From positions 13,536,184-13,600,183 of the forward strand of contig OX393564.1 of NCBI GenBank assembly GCA_947652115.1: DNA of 64,000 nucleotides. Reading direction: 5' to 3'. A program made the translations under genes and the position numbers. This document shows, piece by piece, positions 51,235 to 61,568 of the stretch; within the stretch, counting starts at the first letter, position 1; every line of letters starts with the position of its first letter. This DNA is from Blastomussa wellsi (taxonomy: Eukaryota > Cnidaria > Anthozoa > Scleractinia > Plerogyridae). Below the pieces are notes generated by a model. That model was not told where the DNA came from. It saw only the letters and a list, made by a program, of their open reading frames with translations, and searched no databases.

Positions 51235-53145
51235 CTAAATGTGAAATTCGATTGGTTCAGTGTGTATCCCGTCGAGCAGCACCCATCTTTTGTCGTAATA
51301 AGCGCTCAGCCCCAGTTTCTTCTGCTCATAAGTGACCATCCATCCGCCCCACATCCTGAAACCTCTGTAAGTTGCCATGTCCTTGCTACCTTCCAAAGCT
51401 GCCTTGAAACGCTGCCAGGTTATCTCGTTTTGCTTCTTCGACATCCCTTTCTTGCTGAACTTCTTTTTTTCGCCCTCCGGTTCGTCAACGAAATAACACT
51501 TTGAGCAGAGCGCGATCATCCGGCTGCCCTCGCACTCGAGTTTGAAGAGCCTGGGGGTGCGGCCGCTCCATTTGTCCCAAGCCAGCCACTGTTCCTTTTG
51601 TGTCTCGAATCGCGCTTGCAGCTCCGGCCTGACGAGCCGCTCACCGGAGATGGCCATGTGGTGGCTGTCTGTGTCCAACTGGATCAGCTCAAAATCTCTT
51701 CTGTCGAAATAGAATTTTAGCATCCACAGCTTTCCCAGCTGATAGACTGCGATTCCAACCTGAAACGGTTGCCTGATTGTGATCCTTGGCTTGCGGCTTT
51801 CCAGCTCATACACCTGCCCGATCTCATCAAGATCGGAGAAATACACGCTTCGCAAGGCTCTGTTGACCACCTTCTCATCCTTGGTGTAAATTATGTTTGT
51901 TTGCCGCTCCAAGGCTTGTGTCAGCAAGGCAGTCAGTGAAGTGGCTTTTGATCAGGTTTAGATCGTAACTGCCCGAGTTGAACCCGACGACAGGCACCTG
52001 GTTGCACCATTCCCCAATTTTTTGCCACGGCTCTTTCTGAAGCAGGCCCACGTCTTCTGCATAAACTCCGCCCTTACTTGGGCCCGGATGTTTTTCCCGC
52101 GTCCCTCCAACTCTTCCATAAACTTGCGAACCAGCTCAGGGGGGTCTCTTTCGCAGATGTGGGTGGGCTCTCTCTCAAGAGTGTCGCCGATGCCCACCGA
52201 GATTGGCACGTGCGCGTTCTCGATCGTTAGTGTGGGAGTGGGCTCCTTCCTCTGATGACCGCTTGGCTTCTTGGTCAAGCCACAGAAGCGATTCTTGGGA
52301 AGCGTAATGTTTTGGATAAAAAGCCTTCTCGAAAGCTGTCTGCAGGGCTTCGGGCAATCAATTATCGTATTCCCTTGGGCACACCTTTGGGCATGCCGTT
52401 GAAGATGACAAGCTTTTGTGAATCTCGCGCGACAATGAACACATGCATATGTTTTCGCAAGCTTTGCTATGTCTTTTATGAGAAAGGCATGCCCCTCATA
52501 AATACCAATTGTTAGAATGTTTGTCAGCTTGGCCGGCAGGTTTCTTCTAAGATGCCAAACCACTTCGTTGTCTTCTCCCCGCTCAGGCTCATAAACCTTG
52601 ATGCCTTTCAACCTTATCTAATTCACCAGGAGATGTTTTTGGGTAGTTGTTTGGTACAGTTTTGAGTTTGAAGAAACTCTTGGCAAGCTCATGAGCTGCA
52701 ACTGTACTTCGATGTTGTAGCGAGCCTCGGTGAACAGCAATGCGGCGCCAGAGGCACAAATTATCGCGGTAGGTGTCCAGTGCCACAATTGGACCAGCAC
52801 GCCCACGAGCAAGGTTGCGCAGTTAGTCTGGCAAGGGGCCTGTGCCTAACAAAGGCTGGCAGTCAAGCACAACCTTCACATCAGCATTGAAGAAGCTTAC
52901 AAACTCCCACTTTGTGGACGGTCTTTTGATATTGTCAGAGTGCAGGTGTTTCTTTTCCTGGTCACTCAGCCATTTTTCCGCCTCAGACAGTTTATTAAAC
53001 CATTGTAGTACACAATAACGGTGCCATCTTCAATGTAGCATAGCTGATATGAGTAGACAAGTCTCGTGTAGAACGCTGTATGTACGTTCTCTCGAATCTT
53101 TGCCATCAAGTCAGGTGTGAGGTCTTTCTTCAGACCTGATGAAGC
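51235..53145 (-). pseudogene. DNA polymerase B of element C, internally deleted
   Basis: The N-terminus reads MAKIRENVHTAFYTRLVYSY near 53110, LSEAEKWLSDQEKKH, then LAKSFFKLKTVPNNYPK and a zinc-finger-like stretch (YACVHCRARFTKACHLQRHA). A deletion around 52260 removes the nuclease-like and exonuclease I region. A second junction at about 51920 joins the exonuclease II region (NSGSYDLNLIKSHF) directly to sequence after motif B (QALERQTN), removing exonuclease III, motif A and motif B (about 1.2 kb compared with copy A). Motif C reads LDTDSHH. The C-terminal part is close to copy A. Confidence 0.88.
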
Positions 53146-53318
53146 GCCATCGAATGGTGCGGTTTAGGAAGTAGAGGTTTGGGCTGACTCTCTTGCTCTT
53201 CCAGGGGAATGCACTCATCAAGCACATTCTGAACAATCTTTCGAGCTGCAGGCGCATTTTCCTCAAGTTCTTGTTCTAAATTCTGCAACGTTGCTGGACC
53301 AATTTCCATTGCAGCCAT
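53130..53318 (-). CDS. Coiled-coil microprotein of element C (62 aa)
   Basis: The ATG at 53318 starts MAAMEIGPATLQNLEQELEE, one unit of the motif that is tripled in copy A, followed by a helical stretch (AARKIVQNVLDECI) and a Pro/Lys/His-rich end. It overlaps the polymerase N-terminal region by a few codons. Conservation of this short ORF in two diverged copies supports a real gene. Confidence 0.55.
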   Translation of the reverse strand: MAAMEIGPATLQNLEQELEENAPAARKIVQNVLDECIPLEEQESQPKPLLPKPHHSMALHQV

Positions 53319-53329
53319 CGGCAACTTTG

Positions 53330-53425
53330 TATAATAAGTGAGTTGCTTTAATATAATAACAAGTATGCAAATCTCTAATTGCGTGACTTTGATATAATGA
53401 CAGGTATTCAAATCTCTAATTGGGT
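53330..53425. promoter_or_regulatory. Octamer-containing intergenic repeat, copy C
   Basis: Two units of AACAAGTATGCAAATCTCTAAT type. The octamer is exact at 53365-53372 and mutated (ATTCAAAT) in the second unit. Same position relative to the microprotein gene as in copy A. Confidence 0.5.
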
Positions 53426-53429
53426 TGAC

Positions 53430-53786
53430 TTAAGCTTGTTTGCGAATAAGCCGTTGTTTAAGCGAGCTCCCGCCGCAAGAAAGGCAAAGACGGTAATCAC
53501 ACAAAACTCCTATGCCACAAATACGACATGGAGCGGGCCTTTTCATTCCTTTATTGAGTTGATAGTTATGCTGGCCGCAATATGAGCCAACACACCTTTT
53601 ACCACAATACTCTTTCCGATTACGCATGAACCATATGCAGTTGTTTGCTCCACGAACCATTGTGCTATTGGAACAGTATAACATTGGGTGTATGTTAGCA
53701 ATACCTGGAACAGCTATGACAACGCCAGTATTCACTGAATAACAATTCAGGTCACGCTTGCCATAATCAGACTGTGTATTTTTCAT
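53430..53786 (-). CDS. Cys-rich putative zinc-binding protein of element C (118 aa)
   Basis: ATG at 53786. The core from MVRGANNCIWFMRNRKEYCG through CVGSYCGQHNYQL, CRICGIGVLCDYRLCLSCGG matches the copy A protein closely, with all Cys and His kept. The first 40 residues differ from copy A. Likely a small zinc-binding viral regulator. The frame is intact although the polymerase next to it is heavily deleted. Confidence 0.7.
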   Translation of the reverse strand: MKNTQSDYGKRDLNCYSVNTGVVIAVPGIANIHPMLYCSNSTMVRGANNCIWFMRNRKEYCGKRCVGSYCGQHNYQLNKGMKRPAPCRICGIGVLCDYRLCLSCGGSSLKQRLIRKQA

Positions 53787-53820
53787 ACTTGAATAACTCT
53801 TTGGCTATTAAATACGCTTC

Positions 53821-54117
53821 ATGGCAGCAGCTGCGCTTACAATTTCAGTTCGTAAAACAAAAAGCAAAGAGTATCTTACCTTAAAGATTAACAAAAGGTT
53901 ATCTCATGGCTGGGATGAAATTCATGAGGAAATACTTGATGCTCCTTTTTGCTTCAGACGCCAACAAATTGTCCAAGCAATGGTTTGTAGAAAATGCAGC
54001 AAATGCATACGGAATGGTTTGTGCTTCACGTGCTTTAAAAATGGAGACATACACTTTCTCGGCAACCCTTCGTTTGATATAAGCGACTATGACGAAATAT
54101 TTGTAAAATATATTTGA
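53821..54117 (+). CDS. Divergent small ORF with Cys cluster (98 aa), unrecognised
   Basis: ATG 35 bases from the opposing ATG at 53786, so the two would share a promoter. It reads RLSHGWDEIHEEIL, then RQQIVQAMVCRKCSKCIRNG with CFTCFKNGD. The Cys pattern (C-x2-C-x2-C, then C-x2-C) suggests a small metal-binding fold. No counterpart is visible in copy A. Could be a viral gene or a chance ORF. Confidence 0.4.
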   Translation: MAAAALTISVRKTKSKEYLTLKINKRLSHGWDEIHEEILDAPFCFRRQQIVQAMVCRKCSKCIRNGLCFTCFKNGDIHFLGNPSFDISDYDEIFVKYI

Positions 54118-55311
54118 ACCGAGTTCGCTCAAACACATTGCGTGTCCAATTTCTCAGAAAAAAGTCGGAAGTCTTTCTTATTGAACCCAGGCTCTCGGAG
54201 TAGCAACCCGGCCCTTGGCCTGGTCACCAAGCCTCAGAGTTACAGAAAAACAAAATGGCTGACCTCTCACGATTACGTCTTTTGGCGAGAAAAATCTAAC
54301 AAGAGCTGAATTGTGCAAAAACGTACGCTCACCTTGCGTGCTGTAAGTTCTTTTTCCACCACAGAAGTTGGGGAATCGTTGTAAAGAGAAGAACGCTGTG
54401 GAACAACACGATTTGATCAAAACGATTTATCAAACTGTCGATTTGATCTTTCCTGAAAATTGACTCGATCAGAGCTTGTTTTCATTTTTTTTTTCCTCGC
54501 ACATTGCCTATACAACTTGCTGTGTTATCCGTCTGACCTCGTTCTACCAAATGGGTGTTGAAAGTTCCTTGTAAATACAGAAAATCGTGTGGAAAAGCAG
54601 AAGCATTTTGGACTTCAGAAGCTGTTTATATGTGAGTTATCAACGATTTGCCTCTCTTCAATTTATTCTTACATCATCTGTGCCCCCAAAGCGCATGCGT
54701 ATGTACCCAAGTATTGGGGATTTTTTGGCAAGGGACTGAGAAAGAACACCACAATAGTAGGAAATGCCTGTCTGATGGCAATGTATATGCAAACTTGTTA
54801 TAACTTGTTAATTCACATATTCTGGTGAGCTCTGTAAGCTCTGGGAGGTGAAAGTTGGCCACTTTCTGAATCCTGCTAAAGGCTTGTGCGGATGGTGAAT
54901 CACCGGGTATAGGGGAAAGTCCTTCCAGTGGGGCAGTACCCTCGGGTTGAGACATTTAGGTGAGTTTACCTTCTGGGGTTTTGCCTACGAGTAAAGCGAA
55001 GCGAAAGGCTGAAAACTTAATCCGCCAACGGTCCACACTCGAAGCTCCATAAATCCCACAAAAATGGCCTCACCAATCTCACCAAAACTGCCGCACAGAA
55101 GCCGTCGATAATTTTTCTTCCTATAGGCTTTGCCTCGGGTATCAAGGTTTATTATAACCTTTTGAAAAACACTACTTTTCGGACTCTAAATTTCAAATTC
55201 TGCTTTTGTTGGATGGGCATTCAGCTGACTTGGCCGCCAAATTCAAACTGTCAGCGTAGCGACCGCGCTATTGTGACAATATCGCTCTCAACACTGGAGA
55301 GGCACAGGAAT
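54118..55311. other. Intronic DNA, nothing recognised
   Basis: No gene or repeat assigned; right boundary of copy C is somewhere in the first few hundred bases. Confidence 0.45.
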
Positions 55312-55481
55312 ATTTTTATCATGCAAATTGTACCGTGTTACGGCCGCTGGGGAAGTTTCACCGGAAACGGCGGGAAATTATGAAACACTGCGTGCAGGGA
55401 ATACGTGGTTCATAATCTCCCGCCGTTTTCGGTGAAACTTCCCCAGGGGCCGTAACACTGTACAATTTGCATGATAAAAAT
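55312..55481. repeat. Near-perfect palindrome with ~72-bp arms
   Basis: Left arm 55312-55383 (ATTTTTATCATGCAAATTGT, then GGGGAAGTTTCACCG) faces right arm 55409-55481 (CGGTGAAACTTCCCC, then ACAATTTGCATGATAAAAAT) with a 25-base spacer and only scattered mismatches. Confidence 0.93.
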
Positions 55482-55483
55482 TG

Positions 55484-56129
55484 TGTAGTGACAGTGGTGA
55501 TAAGATTTAGATCGAATATATCACTTCAAAAAGCTGTTATAATTTCGTTGCAGTGTTGCACCTGTTTTTGACAAAAAGAAGGAATGTGCGAGTGTTAGGG
55601 TTACCCTAGCACAACAACGTGTTCACAAGGCTGCTAGGATTGCCTTGGCGATAGTGTAACCCTTAGCACCAAGTAACCCTGGCTGAGGGGCCACAAATGC
55701 TTGCAGTGTTACTTTGCAAAATTAGGCTTCTGCTCTGAATGGTTGCAAACTTTTAGTGGTTAATCGCTTGCTCGTGCTCACATATTATTTTTAGTGTTAG
55801 CATGCTTACTTTTTGGGATTTAGTTTTTTGCAAAGTGTTTGTTGCTTGAAAGGCAAAATGCTCTGCTCTGATGCCCACAAAGACCATTTGATACCCTTAG
55901 CTGCCTTGCAAACGCTCTGCTAGGGACATTCGCCTACCCTGGACAATTTTATTTTGGCTCCAAGAGGCAAAATGTTGCCTAAATAACGAAAAATCAGCTC
56001 TTAATGCAACCAAGAAAATGTCGTTTCCATTCACAAGTCGTCAAATTTTTCCTCGGGACGAAATTATTTTTGAATAACAGCTTATTGAAATATTCTATCT
56101 AAACATTTGTTGTCACCACTGTCGCTACA
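55484..56129. mobile_element. DNA transposon/MITE with ~70-bp TIRs
   Basis: TGTAGTGACAGTGGTGATAA at the left is mirrored by TTGTCACCACTGTCGCTACA at the right. The arms extend inward through AAGCTGTTATAATTTCG and CGAAATTATTTTTGAATAAC with small indels. No ORF. It directly abuts the palindrome at 55312-55481, so both may form one composite. Confidence 0.8.
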
Positions 56130-56634
56130 TATTCAATAACATAATTTAAGTGAGCTTATTAGAAATTGAAATCTGACTTCATTAAAACTGATAAACTGCA
56201 CAAAAAAAGCACAAATTGGTTGGCAGTAGTTTATTATATCCTTTTCGTGCTTTATTTCAGGGTTTATTTACAAGGTTAACTGAAGGGTAACCAGTCTAAG
56301 TTGTCCCGGGCAATAAGGTGACCCTACCTAGTATCTCATTAGCATTCTAATAATCGATTGTATATATTCAGGCGCTACATTGTAGCTTACTTTTACTGTT
56401 CAGTTTGAAAATGGTCGAAACATTGTTTTTTAATGTTAATTTTTTAGCAAAATCCGTATTTACGAATTTGTTGATTCGAATTATTATTATTATTATGTTT
56501 AGGTCAATAATTATTAAAATTACCTTTATTCACGACTCAAATAAACTATTTACATTAAATGTAGTGACAGTCAATTAAAAATTTAAGATAAAAAGATAGT
56601 CTACAGTATTAAAAGTGAGGTGACAAGAAAAGAC
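56130..56634. other. Intronic DNA, nothing recognised
   Basis: AT-rich; ends at MITE copy 2. Confidence 0.5.
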
Positions 56635-56850
56635 TACAACCACAGACAAAAGTAGTTGGGAAGGCTGTAAAGATATACCCGATTACAGTACGTTTTGAAT
56701 CCAACTTAGAAAACAATAATACTACACTGTTTTGGGACCCCCTTTCCCCCTATCAATGTTGGAATCTCACTTTACAATCTTGTACGAAAAAGGTTGCTAG
56801 TGGGGTCAACATTGAATAGGGGAGGGGAGGAAAAAAGTTCAAAGCTTCCC
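56635..56850. mobile_element. MITE copy 2 (right-truncated relative of 13273-13517)
   Basis: About 215 bases collinear with copy 1 (TACAACCACAGACAAAAGT, GGAATCTCACTTTACAATC, ACGAAAAAGGTTGCTAGTGG), lacking the right TIR. Confidence 0.88.
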
Positions 56851-57037
56851 TAAGCCTTATTTACAAGGATAAATACTGGTAAAAAGAGTAAAAACTAAAA
56901 CTCTTTAAGTCTTGCTCTTTTTACTTATGTTGCCAAGTTCAATCCATGAGCTTAGGGCAGACAAGTTACTATAATTATTATTATTATTGTTATTGTTATT
57001 GTTATTATTAATTTTTGACACCAATCCTTCCTGACAG

Positions 57038-57169
57038 ACTGAACAGGAGCGTCAGCTGAGAGAGGAGAGAGTCAGTGTGGCTAGACTGGTTCAAATCCAA
57101 TCACTAAGAACACCACTGCTCATCAGTGTTGTGTTACAATTGGCTCAGCAGCTCAGTGGAATCAATGCA
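57038..57169 (+). CDS. SLC2A: Glucose transporter exon, loop to TM7 (QQLSGINA)
   Basis: Follows TTCCTGACAG and ends before GTAAGT (132 bp, phase 0 to 0). It encodes a charged loop (TEQERQLREERVSVARLVQI) and helix 7 with LQLAQQLSGINA, the hexose-binding QLS-type signature of class I GLUTs (the QLS triplet is linked to glucose preference over fructose). Confidence 0.95.
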
Positions 57170-57486
57170 GTAAGTTGTGCTGCTGTTGGACTAGGTTCCT
57201 GTTATGTATCACTCGACAAAATAATACGTGAAAAATCTTGAGAGACAGTGCTTCATCACATTTCCAAACACAGAGAAGAGGGTTGAAAATATGATATATT
57301 TATGCATAGAAAACTTTGGTTCATAGACTTATTGTTAATTGTAAGCCCCTGAATCTATATACGTTTTGTGTTGATGATTGGCCATTGGAGGTGCTTATTG
57401 GAGATATTTCTCATGTTGTTATCCAGGGTAATGCAATGCAACTTGAATTTGTATCTACTTTACTGAGAGTAACTTAATTTTGGTAG

Positions 57487-57591
57487 GTGTTTTATTACTC
57501 TACATCAATACTTGAAAAGGCTGGGGTGAAAGAAAGCCGTGTAGCATCTTGTGCTGTTGGTGTTGTCAGTGTAATTATGACTGGTATTACA
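57487..57591 (+). CDS. SLC2A: Glucose transporter exon, TM7/TM8
   Basis: Acceptor TTTTGGTAG, donor GTAAGT (105 bp, phase 0 to 0). It encodes VFYYSTSILEKAGV and helix 8, in place of the FYYSTSIFEKAG block of GLUT proteins. Confidence 0.95.
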
Positions 57592-57683
57592 GTAAGTAGT
57601 GACAGCTTATTAATGCAAAGTCAGGGCAAAGAATCCCTTTACTGCTGTAAATATGACACAAAAACAATCAAACAAAATAATAA

Positions 57684-58019
57684 TTCTTTATGACTATGAA
57701 TGAATGTGATTATGAGTGTGGAATTTTACTATGGTTCCTATCTTAAAGAGGTATCTGCCCTAGATAGAACTGAAGGTCAGCTGAAACCATTTATTCTGAA
57801 AGAATAAAACAGAACCTCAATATGTTAGATAAATCTTGTTCAAATCTTGTTAAATCTTGTTCTTTATGACTATGAATGAATGTGATTATGAGTGTGGAAT
57901 TTTACTATGGTTCCTATCTTAAAGAGGTATCTGCCCTAGATAGAACTGAAGGTCAGCTGAAACCATTTATTCTGAAAGAATAAAACAGAACCTCAATATG
58001 TTAGATAAATCTTGTTCAA
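57684..58019. repeat. Near-identical 176-bp tandem duplication
   Basis: The block starting TTCTTTATGACTATGAATGA at 57684 repeats from 57860 with no difference that I see over about 160 bases, joined by AAATCTTGTT repeats. Confidence 0.93.
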
Positions 58020-58358
58020 GGTTGTTTAGGTACAAGTTGCGACCTGTAAGCAGGTTTGAAGTTGATGGCTAAATTGGCTGCTTGAAATCAAGATACAAGA
58101 ACAGAAACAGGGGACCCAAAATTAGTTTACTTAACAGTTAAAAGGAAGTCTAATTAAATGTTGGCTGTCAATAATTACCATGTTAGGTACTGGTGTTGCC
58201 AGTTAGATCTATCACTAACTCTTGGGCCTTATCTATTTAATGTCACCTTTTGATTCATGTGTTTGTAAAGTGCTCGCATTTCGTTTTCCTCCACTTTCTA
58301 TTCTTAAAATGTTGTCTTAAGATTGTACAATGTCCTTGTGGTGTTGCATAATTTGCAG

Positions 58359-58460
58359 GTAAAAACAGTCGAAACTATTGGAAGAAGATCTTTACTGCTT
58401 GTGGGATTTGGAGGCATGTTTGTATTCTATGCTGTGATGACAGTAGCCTTTCGGTATGAG
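58359..58460 (+). CDS. SLC2A: Glucose transporter exon, TM8-TM9 with GRR motif
   Basis: Acceptor ATAATTTGCAG, donor GTATGA (102 bp, phase 0 to 0). It encodes VKTVETIGRRSLLLVGFGGM, the conserved E-x2-GRR loop between helices 8 and 9, followed by helix 9. Confidence 0.94.
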
Positions 58461-58493
58461 GTATGATAGTGCTGCTCAAAAGATTTTCTCCTT

Positions 58494-59560
58494 TTTAGCG
58501 AAGAGTGCACTATTGGGATGGTATGTTATGGGGTAGCGAATCTAAACAGCTAACACACTAATGTGCTATGGCGCTAAGGTGTGAACTTTAATGTTTGTTA
58601 AATTAATTTATATCAATTAATTAATTAGTCTTGCAGGGGGTGAGGGTGGGGAGGAACCTGTGTGGAGTGCACTGCGTAAAATGCCAGTTATCTACATTAC
58701 TTCTTGAATATCCCAAGGTATAGATCAGAAGTCATCATACCATAATTGTGGTACCATTCATTCTAGAACTAAGTTATTTGCTCTTAACGCATGCGCAGGA
58801 TATCAGTTTACGTTACTGTCGACTACTGCGTAGAACCGATACATTAAATGGGGGATCACTCACAAACGTAGTGTGCTCTTACTTGCGGTAGAACACAACC
58901 TGTAATGCGCAGTGTTTTGCCCAAGATTTTTTCGAGTTTGTACAATGTAGCAAGGAACTCCTAGACTCCGTGGCACCTGGCGAAACAGCAAATAAACTTA
59001 ATTTAATTTGTCTTTGAGTGTTTTGTTTTCAACCGATGCAGGAAACTCTAGGTGAAGAAGCACTGTTTACCTTTTAGCACTTATCGGTGAAACGCTTCTT
59101 TTATTAATTCATATCGTTGTAGTATTAATTAAATGCTTTTTTATTGTTGAAACAGAAGATATTACAGTCAATTTAATTCTTGTTTATTATTTGGATGAAC
59201 TTTTTGAATGAAATAAAGCTTTTTCTTTTTTTAAATTTTTAATCAGATATCTTTAACTTTCTTCCATTTATCTCCAGTATTGAAATCCATAGGTTTTCCG
59301 TAAGAAAACAAATTATCATGTACTGTATCGTGTTACATATCTTTACGAGGAAAACAGATGTACAGTATCAGATTACAAAATCTTACTTTTTGCTAAAAAA
59401 ACAAAAGTACCAAGTTACAATCGTTGGGGCAAAGTTACAAACGTTTACTGCCTGAAGGTCTTATTGTAATTAAAATAAACGAAGATTAACATCAAACAAC
59501 ACGGTTAAAATTAAAAGCTGTCTTGACTAAAACTGAGAAACGATTTTTATATTGCCTGGA
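58494..59560. repeat. Dispersed repeat, copy 2 (matches 30290-31765)
   Basis: Collinear with copy 1 from AGAGTGCACTATTGGGAT to AAAAGCTGTCTTGACTAAAA, at an estimated divergence too high for a recent event. No ORF. Confidence 0.75.
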
Positions 59561-60320
59561 TCGACTGTCAGTTGACTGCGTGTAGGAAGTTTCAATCTTG
59601 GATATAGCCATATTACTTGTCACATGATTTAGTTGTTTCTTCGATTTCTTACTATCCGCCATTTTGGTTATTGGAGGGAAGAAGCTGAAGTGATTAGTAT
59701 TTGTGTTGCAAAGCGATAAAGAGTGTTGCAGTGTTCATGATCTGCCTCGAGGACGTGAGCGCTTGTTTTGCTAACTCAAATAATTGTCTGAGCTCAAAGC
59801 AATTGCATAGAGCATTTGAAGTTAAATTGAGTTATTGATATTAAAGTGTGACTGTTGTAACGACTTCTCAATTTGAAGGGTAAGAAATGAATAATTTGAA
59901 GGTAAGAAATAAAACTTCATTCTATCAAGTTTATAGCTTACATAATGATTTCGCTGATGCAGTATAGAGCCCTTGTGGGTTTGCACAATGTTTTCCTCAA
60001 AGCCAAAGAATTATCCTGTCACAGTCTTGTCATCATTCCTGCCTGCTGAGATTGTACATACTATTAACATGTTGTGGTTAAATGTATCTTTGGTTTATTT
60101 TTTTTTTCAAACCAGATCGATTATTATTTACTTTTTCTCATATTTATCTTCATGATTTAAAACAAAGGAAAATAAATATCAAATTTTAAGCAACAGCTTA
60201 CATGAATACAGCTCAGAATGGGAAGCTTACAAGCTTTCCTTTTTGGTTGATCAGACCAGTAAGATAGTTTCAGTAATGAAATGATTTTTCATTTATGTGC
60301 CTTTGACAATACTATTGCAG
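59561..60320. other. Intronic DNA, nothing recognised
   Basis: AT-rich; ends at the acceptor of the next exon. Confidence 0.5.
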
Positions 60321-60393
60321 AATTTGTCTGGGATGAATTATACATCTGTTGTGGCCACCTTGCTGGTTGTAGTCTTTTTCCAAGTTGGTCCAG
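60321..60393 (+). CDS. SLC2A: Glucose transporter exon, TM10 (VGPG)
   Basis: Acceptor CTATTGCAG, donor GTAAGA (73 bp, phase 0 to 1). It encodes NLSGMNYTSVVATLLVVVFF and QVGPG, the helix 10 start with the conserved GPGPIPW region continuing in the next exon, which is outside the recognised sequence. NLS and NYT are possible glycosylation-type sequons in the extracellular loop. Confidence 0.93.
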
Positions 60394-61568
60394 GTAAGAC
60401 GTTGAGTTAATAATAAATATAGTGTGACCTCTATTAAGTGGCCTCTTAATAGAGGTTGGCCGCTTACTAGAGTTAAAATATAAATTGGGCAAATAACTGG
60501 CCTTGAGCCTGTAATCCAATGGAAACCATTGCCTTGTCTGCAGTCAACTTAAAAAAACACAAGATCTCAATGAGCTCTAAATTTCCTGGCAGCAGGTCTA
60601 TTTTGGGGGTGAGGGGTGTGGGTAAAGGGTGAGGGTTAGGGAATTTTGTCAGTTAAAATCAATATTAATAAAATACGTAACACTGACAAGTGTCACTCAT
60701 ACATTGGTACAGAAGAACGACGCGTTTGTAATGAACTGGTGCAATACAAAAAACTTTATTGATTAAACTCTGGCTTGTCTAAGGGCTTATAATAAATAAT
60801 AAATTAACCCGTAATCTGAATGTAGCTTGTGCCTATTGTATCTGCTACTGCATATAAGTATTCCACATTCAAACTGCATACAGAAAAGTAAAAATAACAC
60901 GACAGAAATAGTATTACAGTTGAGCGTAATAATACGCACGTTATATCATGTCAGTGAAAGTCACAGGTGACCAAAGCGTACTATAAGGGTTTGTAAACAT
61001 TTATAATTTAGCTGAAAATATATCTTTTTTCCTTTTGAAAAGCTACCTGGAGTCCATTTTTAGCCTTTCTTAGAGCCTTTGAAAGCCATACGTGCGGTCT
61101 CTTCACATACTGAAAGAGAGACAAGGTAGAAAGCAAATTTTGAAAATCTACCGAGCCAACTTCAATAACACTCGCTAAAAGTAGCTTCAAGCCACACATA
61201 CCTCGATATTTCTTCCTCAAGTTCCAAAGCGATGAATATCCAATCTCTCTATGTAATTTAAAAGCAAAAAGCTTTAGGCTTTAAGCCACACATACCTCGA
61301 TATTTCTTGCTCAAGTTCCAAAAGCAATGAATATCCAGTCTTTCTATGTAAATTTTGTAGCCAAGAACTTCCTTCGACCTCACAACTCTGGCCACAAATT
61401 GGTCGCCATTTATGTGTGAGGACAGAATAACGGCATTTGCCACCGGTCAAAACCTCGGCCGAGGACTAAATCCCCAGCATCCTGGGGAGACCACGGGAAC
61501 GGTCTATCAGGGAGCTTAAGCAACCATGTCAGCAACGTCAACGAGAACGTAGCTAAACAAAAGATTTT
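60394..61568. other. Intronic DNA with a small tandem duplication
   Basis: Apart from the duplication at 61186-61360, nothing recognised. No GPGPIPW-continuing exon was found up to the end of the window. Confidence 0.45.
61186..61360. repeat. Two-unit ~95-bp tandem duplication
   Basis: AAGCCACACATACCTCGATA appears at about 61191 and 61286, followed in both by TTTCTTSCTCAAGTTCCAAA and ATGAATATCC. Units differ by several substitutions and one base in a T run. Confidence 0.85.

Larger units (their letters stand above)
50136..54140. mobile_element. Adintovirus/Polinton-type integrated element, copy C (internally deleted)
   Basis: Same family as copy A: polymerase B, microprotein, octamer repeat and Cys-rich protein occur in the same order and strand, with close nucleotide similarity (for example 51241-51470 against 1720-1940). 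No integrase or capsid genes remain. Its left side is joined to the Penelope-like fragment at about 50150. Confidence 0.8.

Noticed and set aside
61191..61443. Possible minus-strand coding exon (VRSKEVLGYKIYIERLD, then KKYRG before GTATGT)
   Set aside because: The tandem copy breaks the frame by one base and no neighbouring exon was found.
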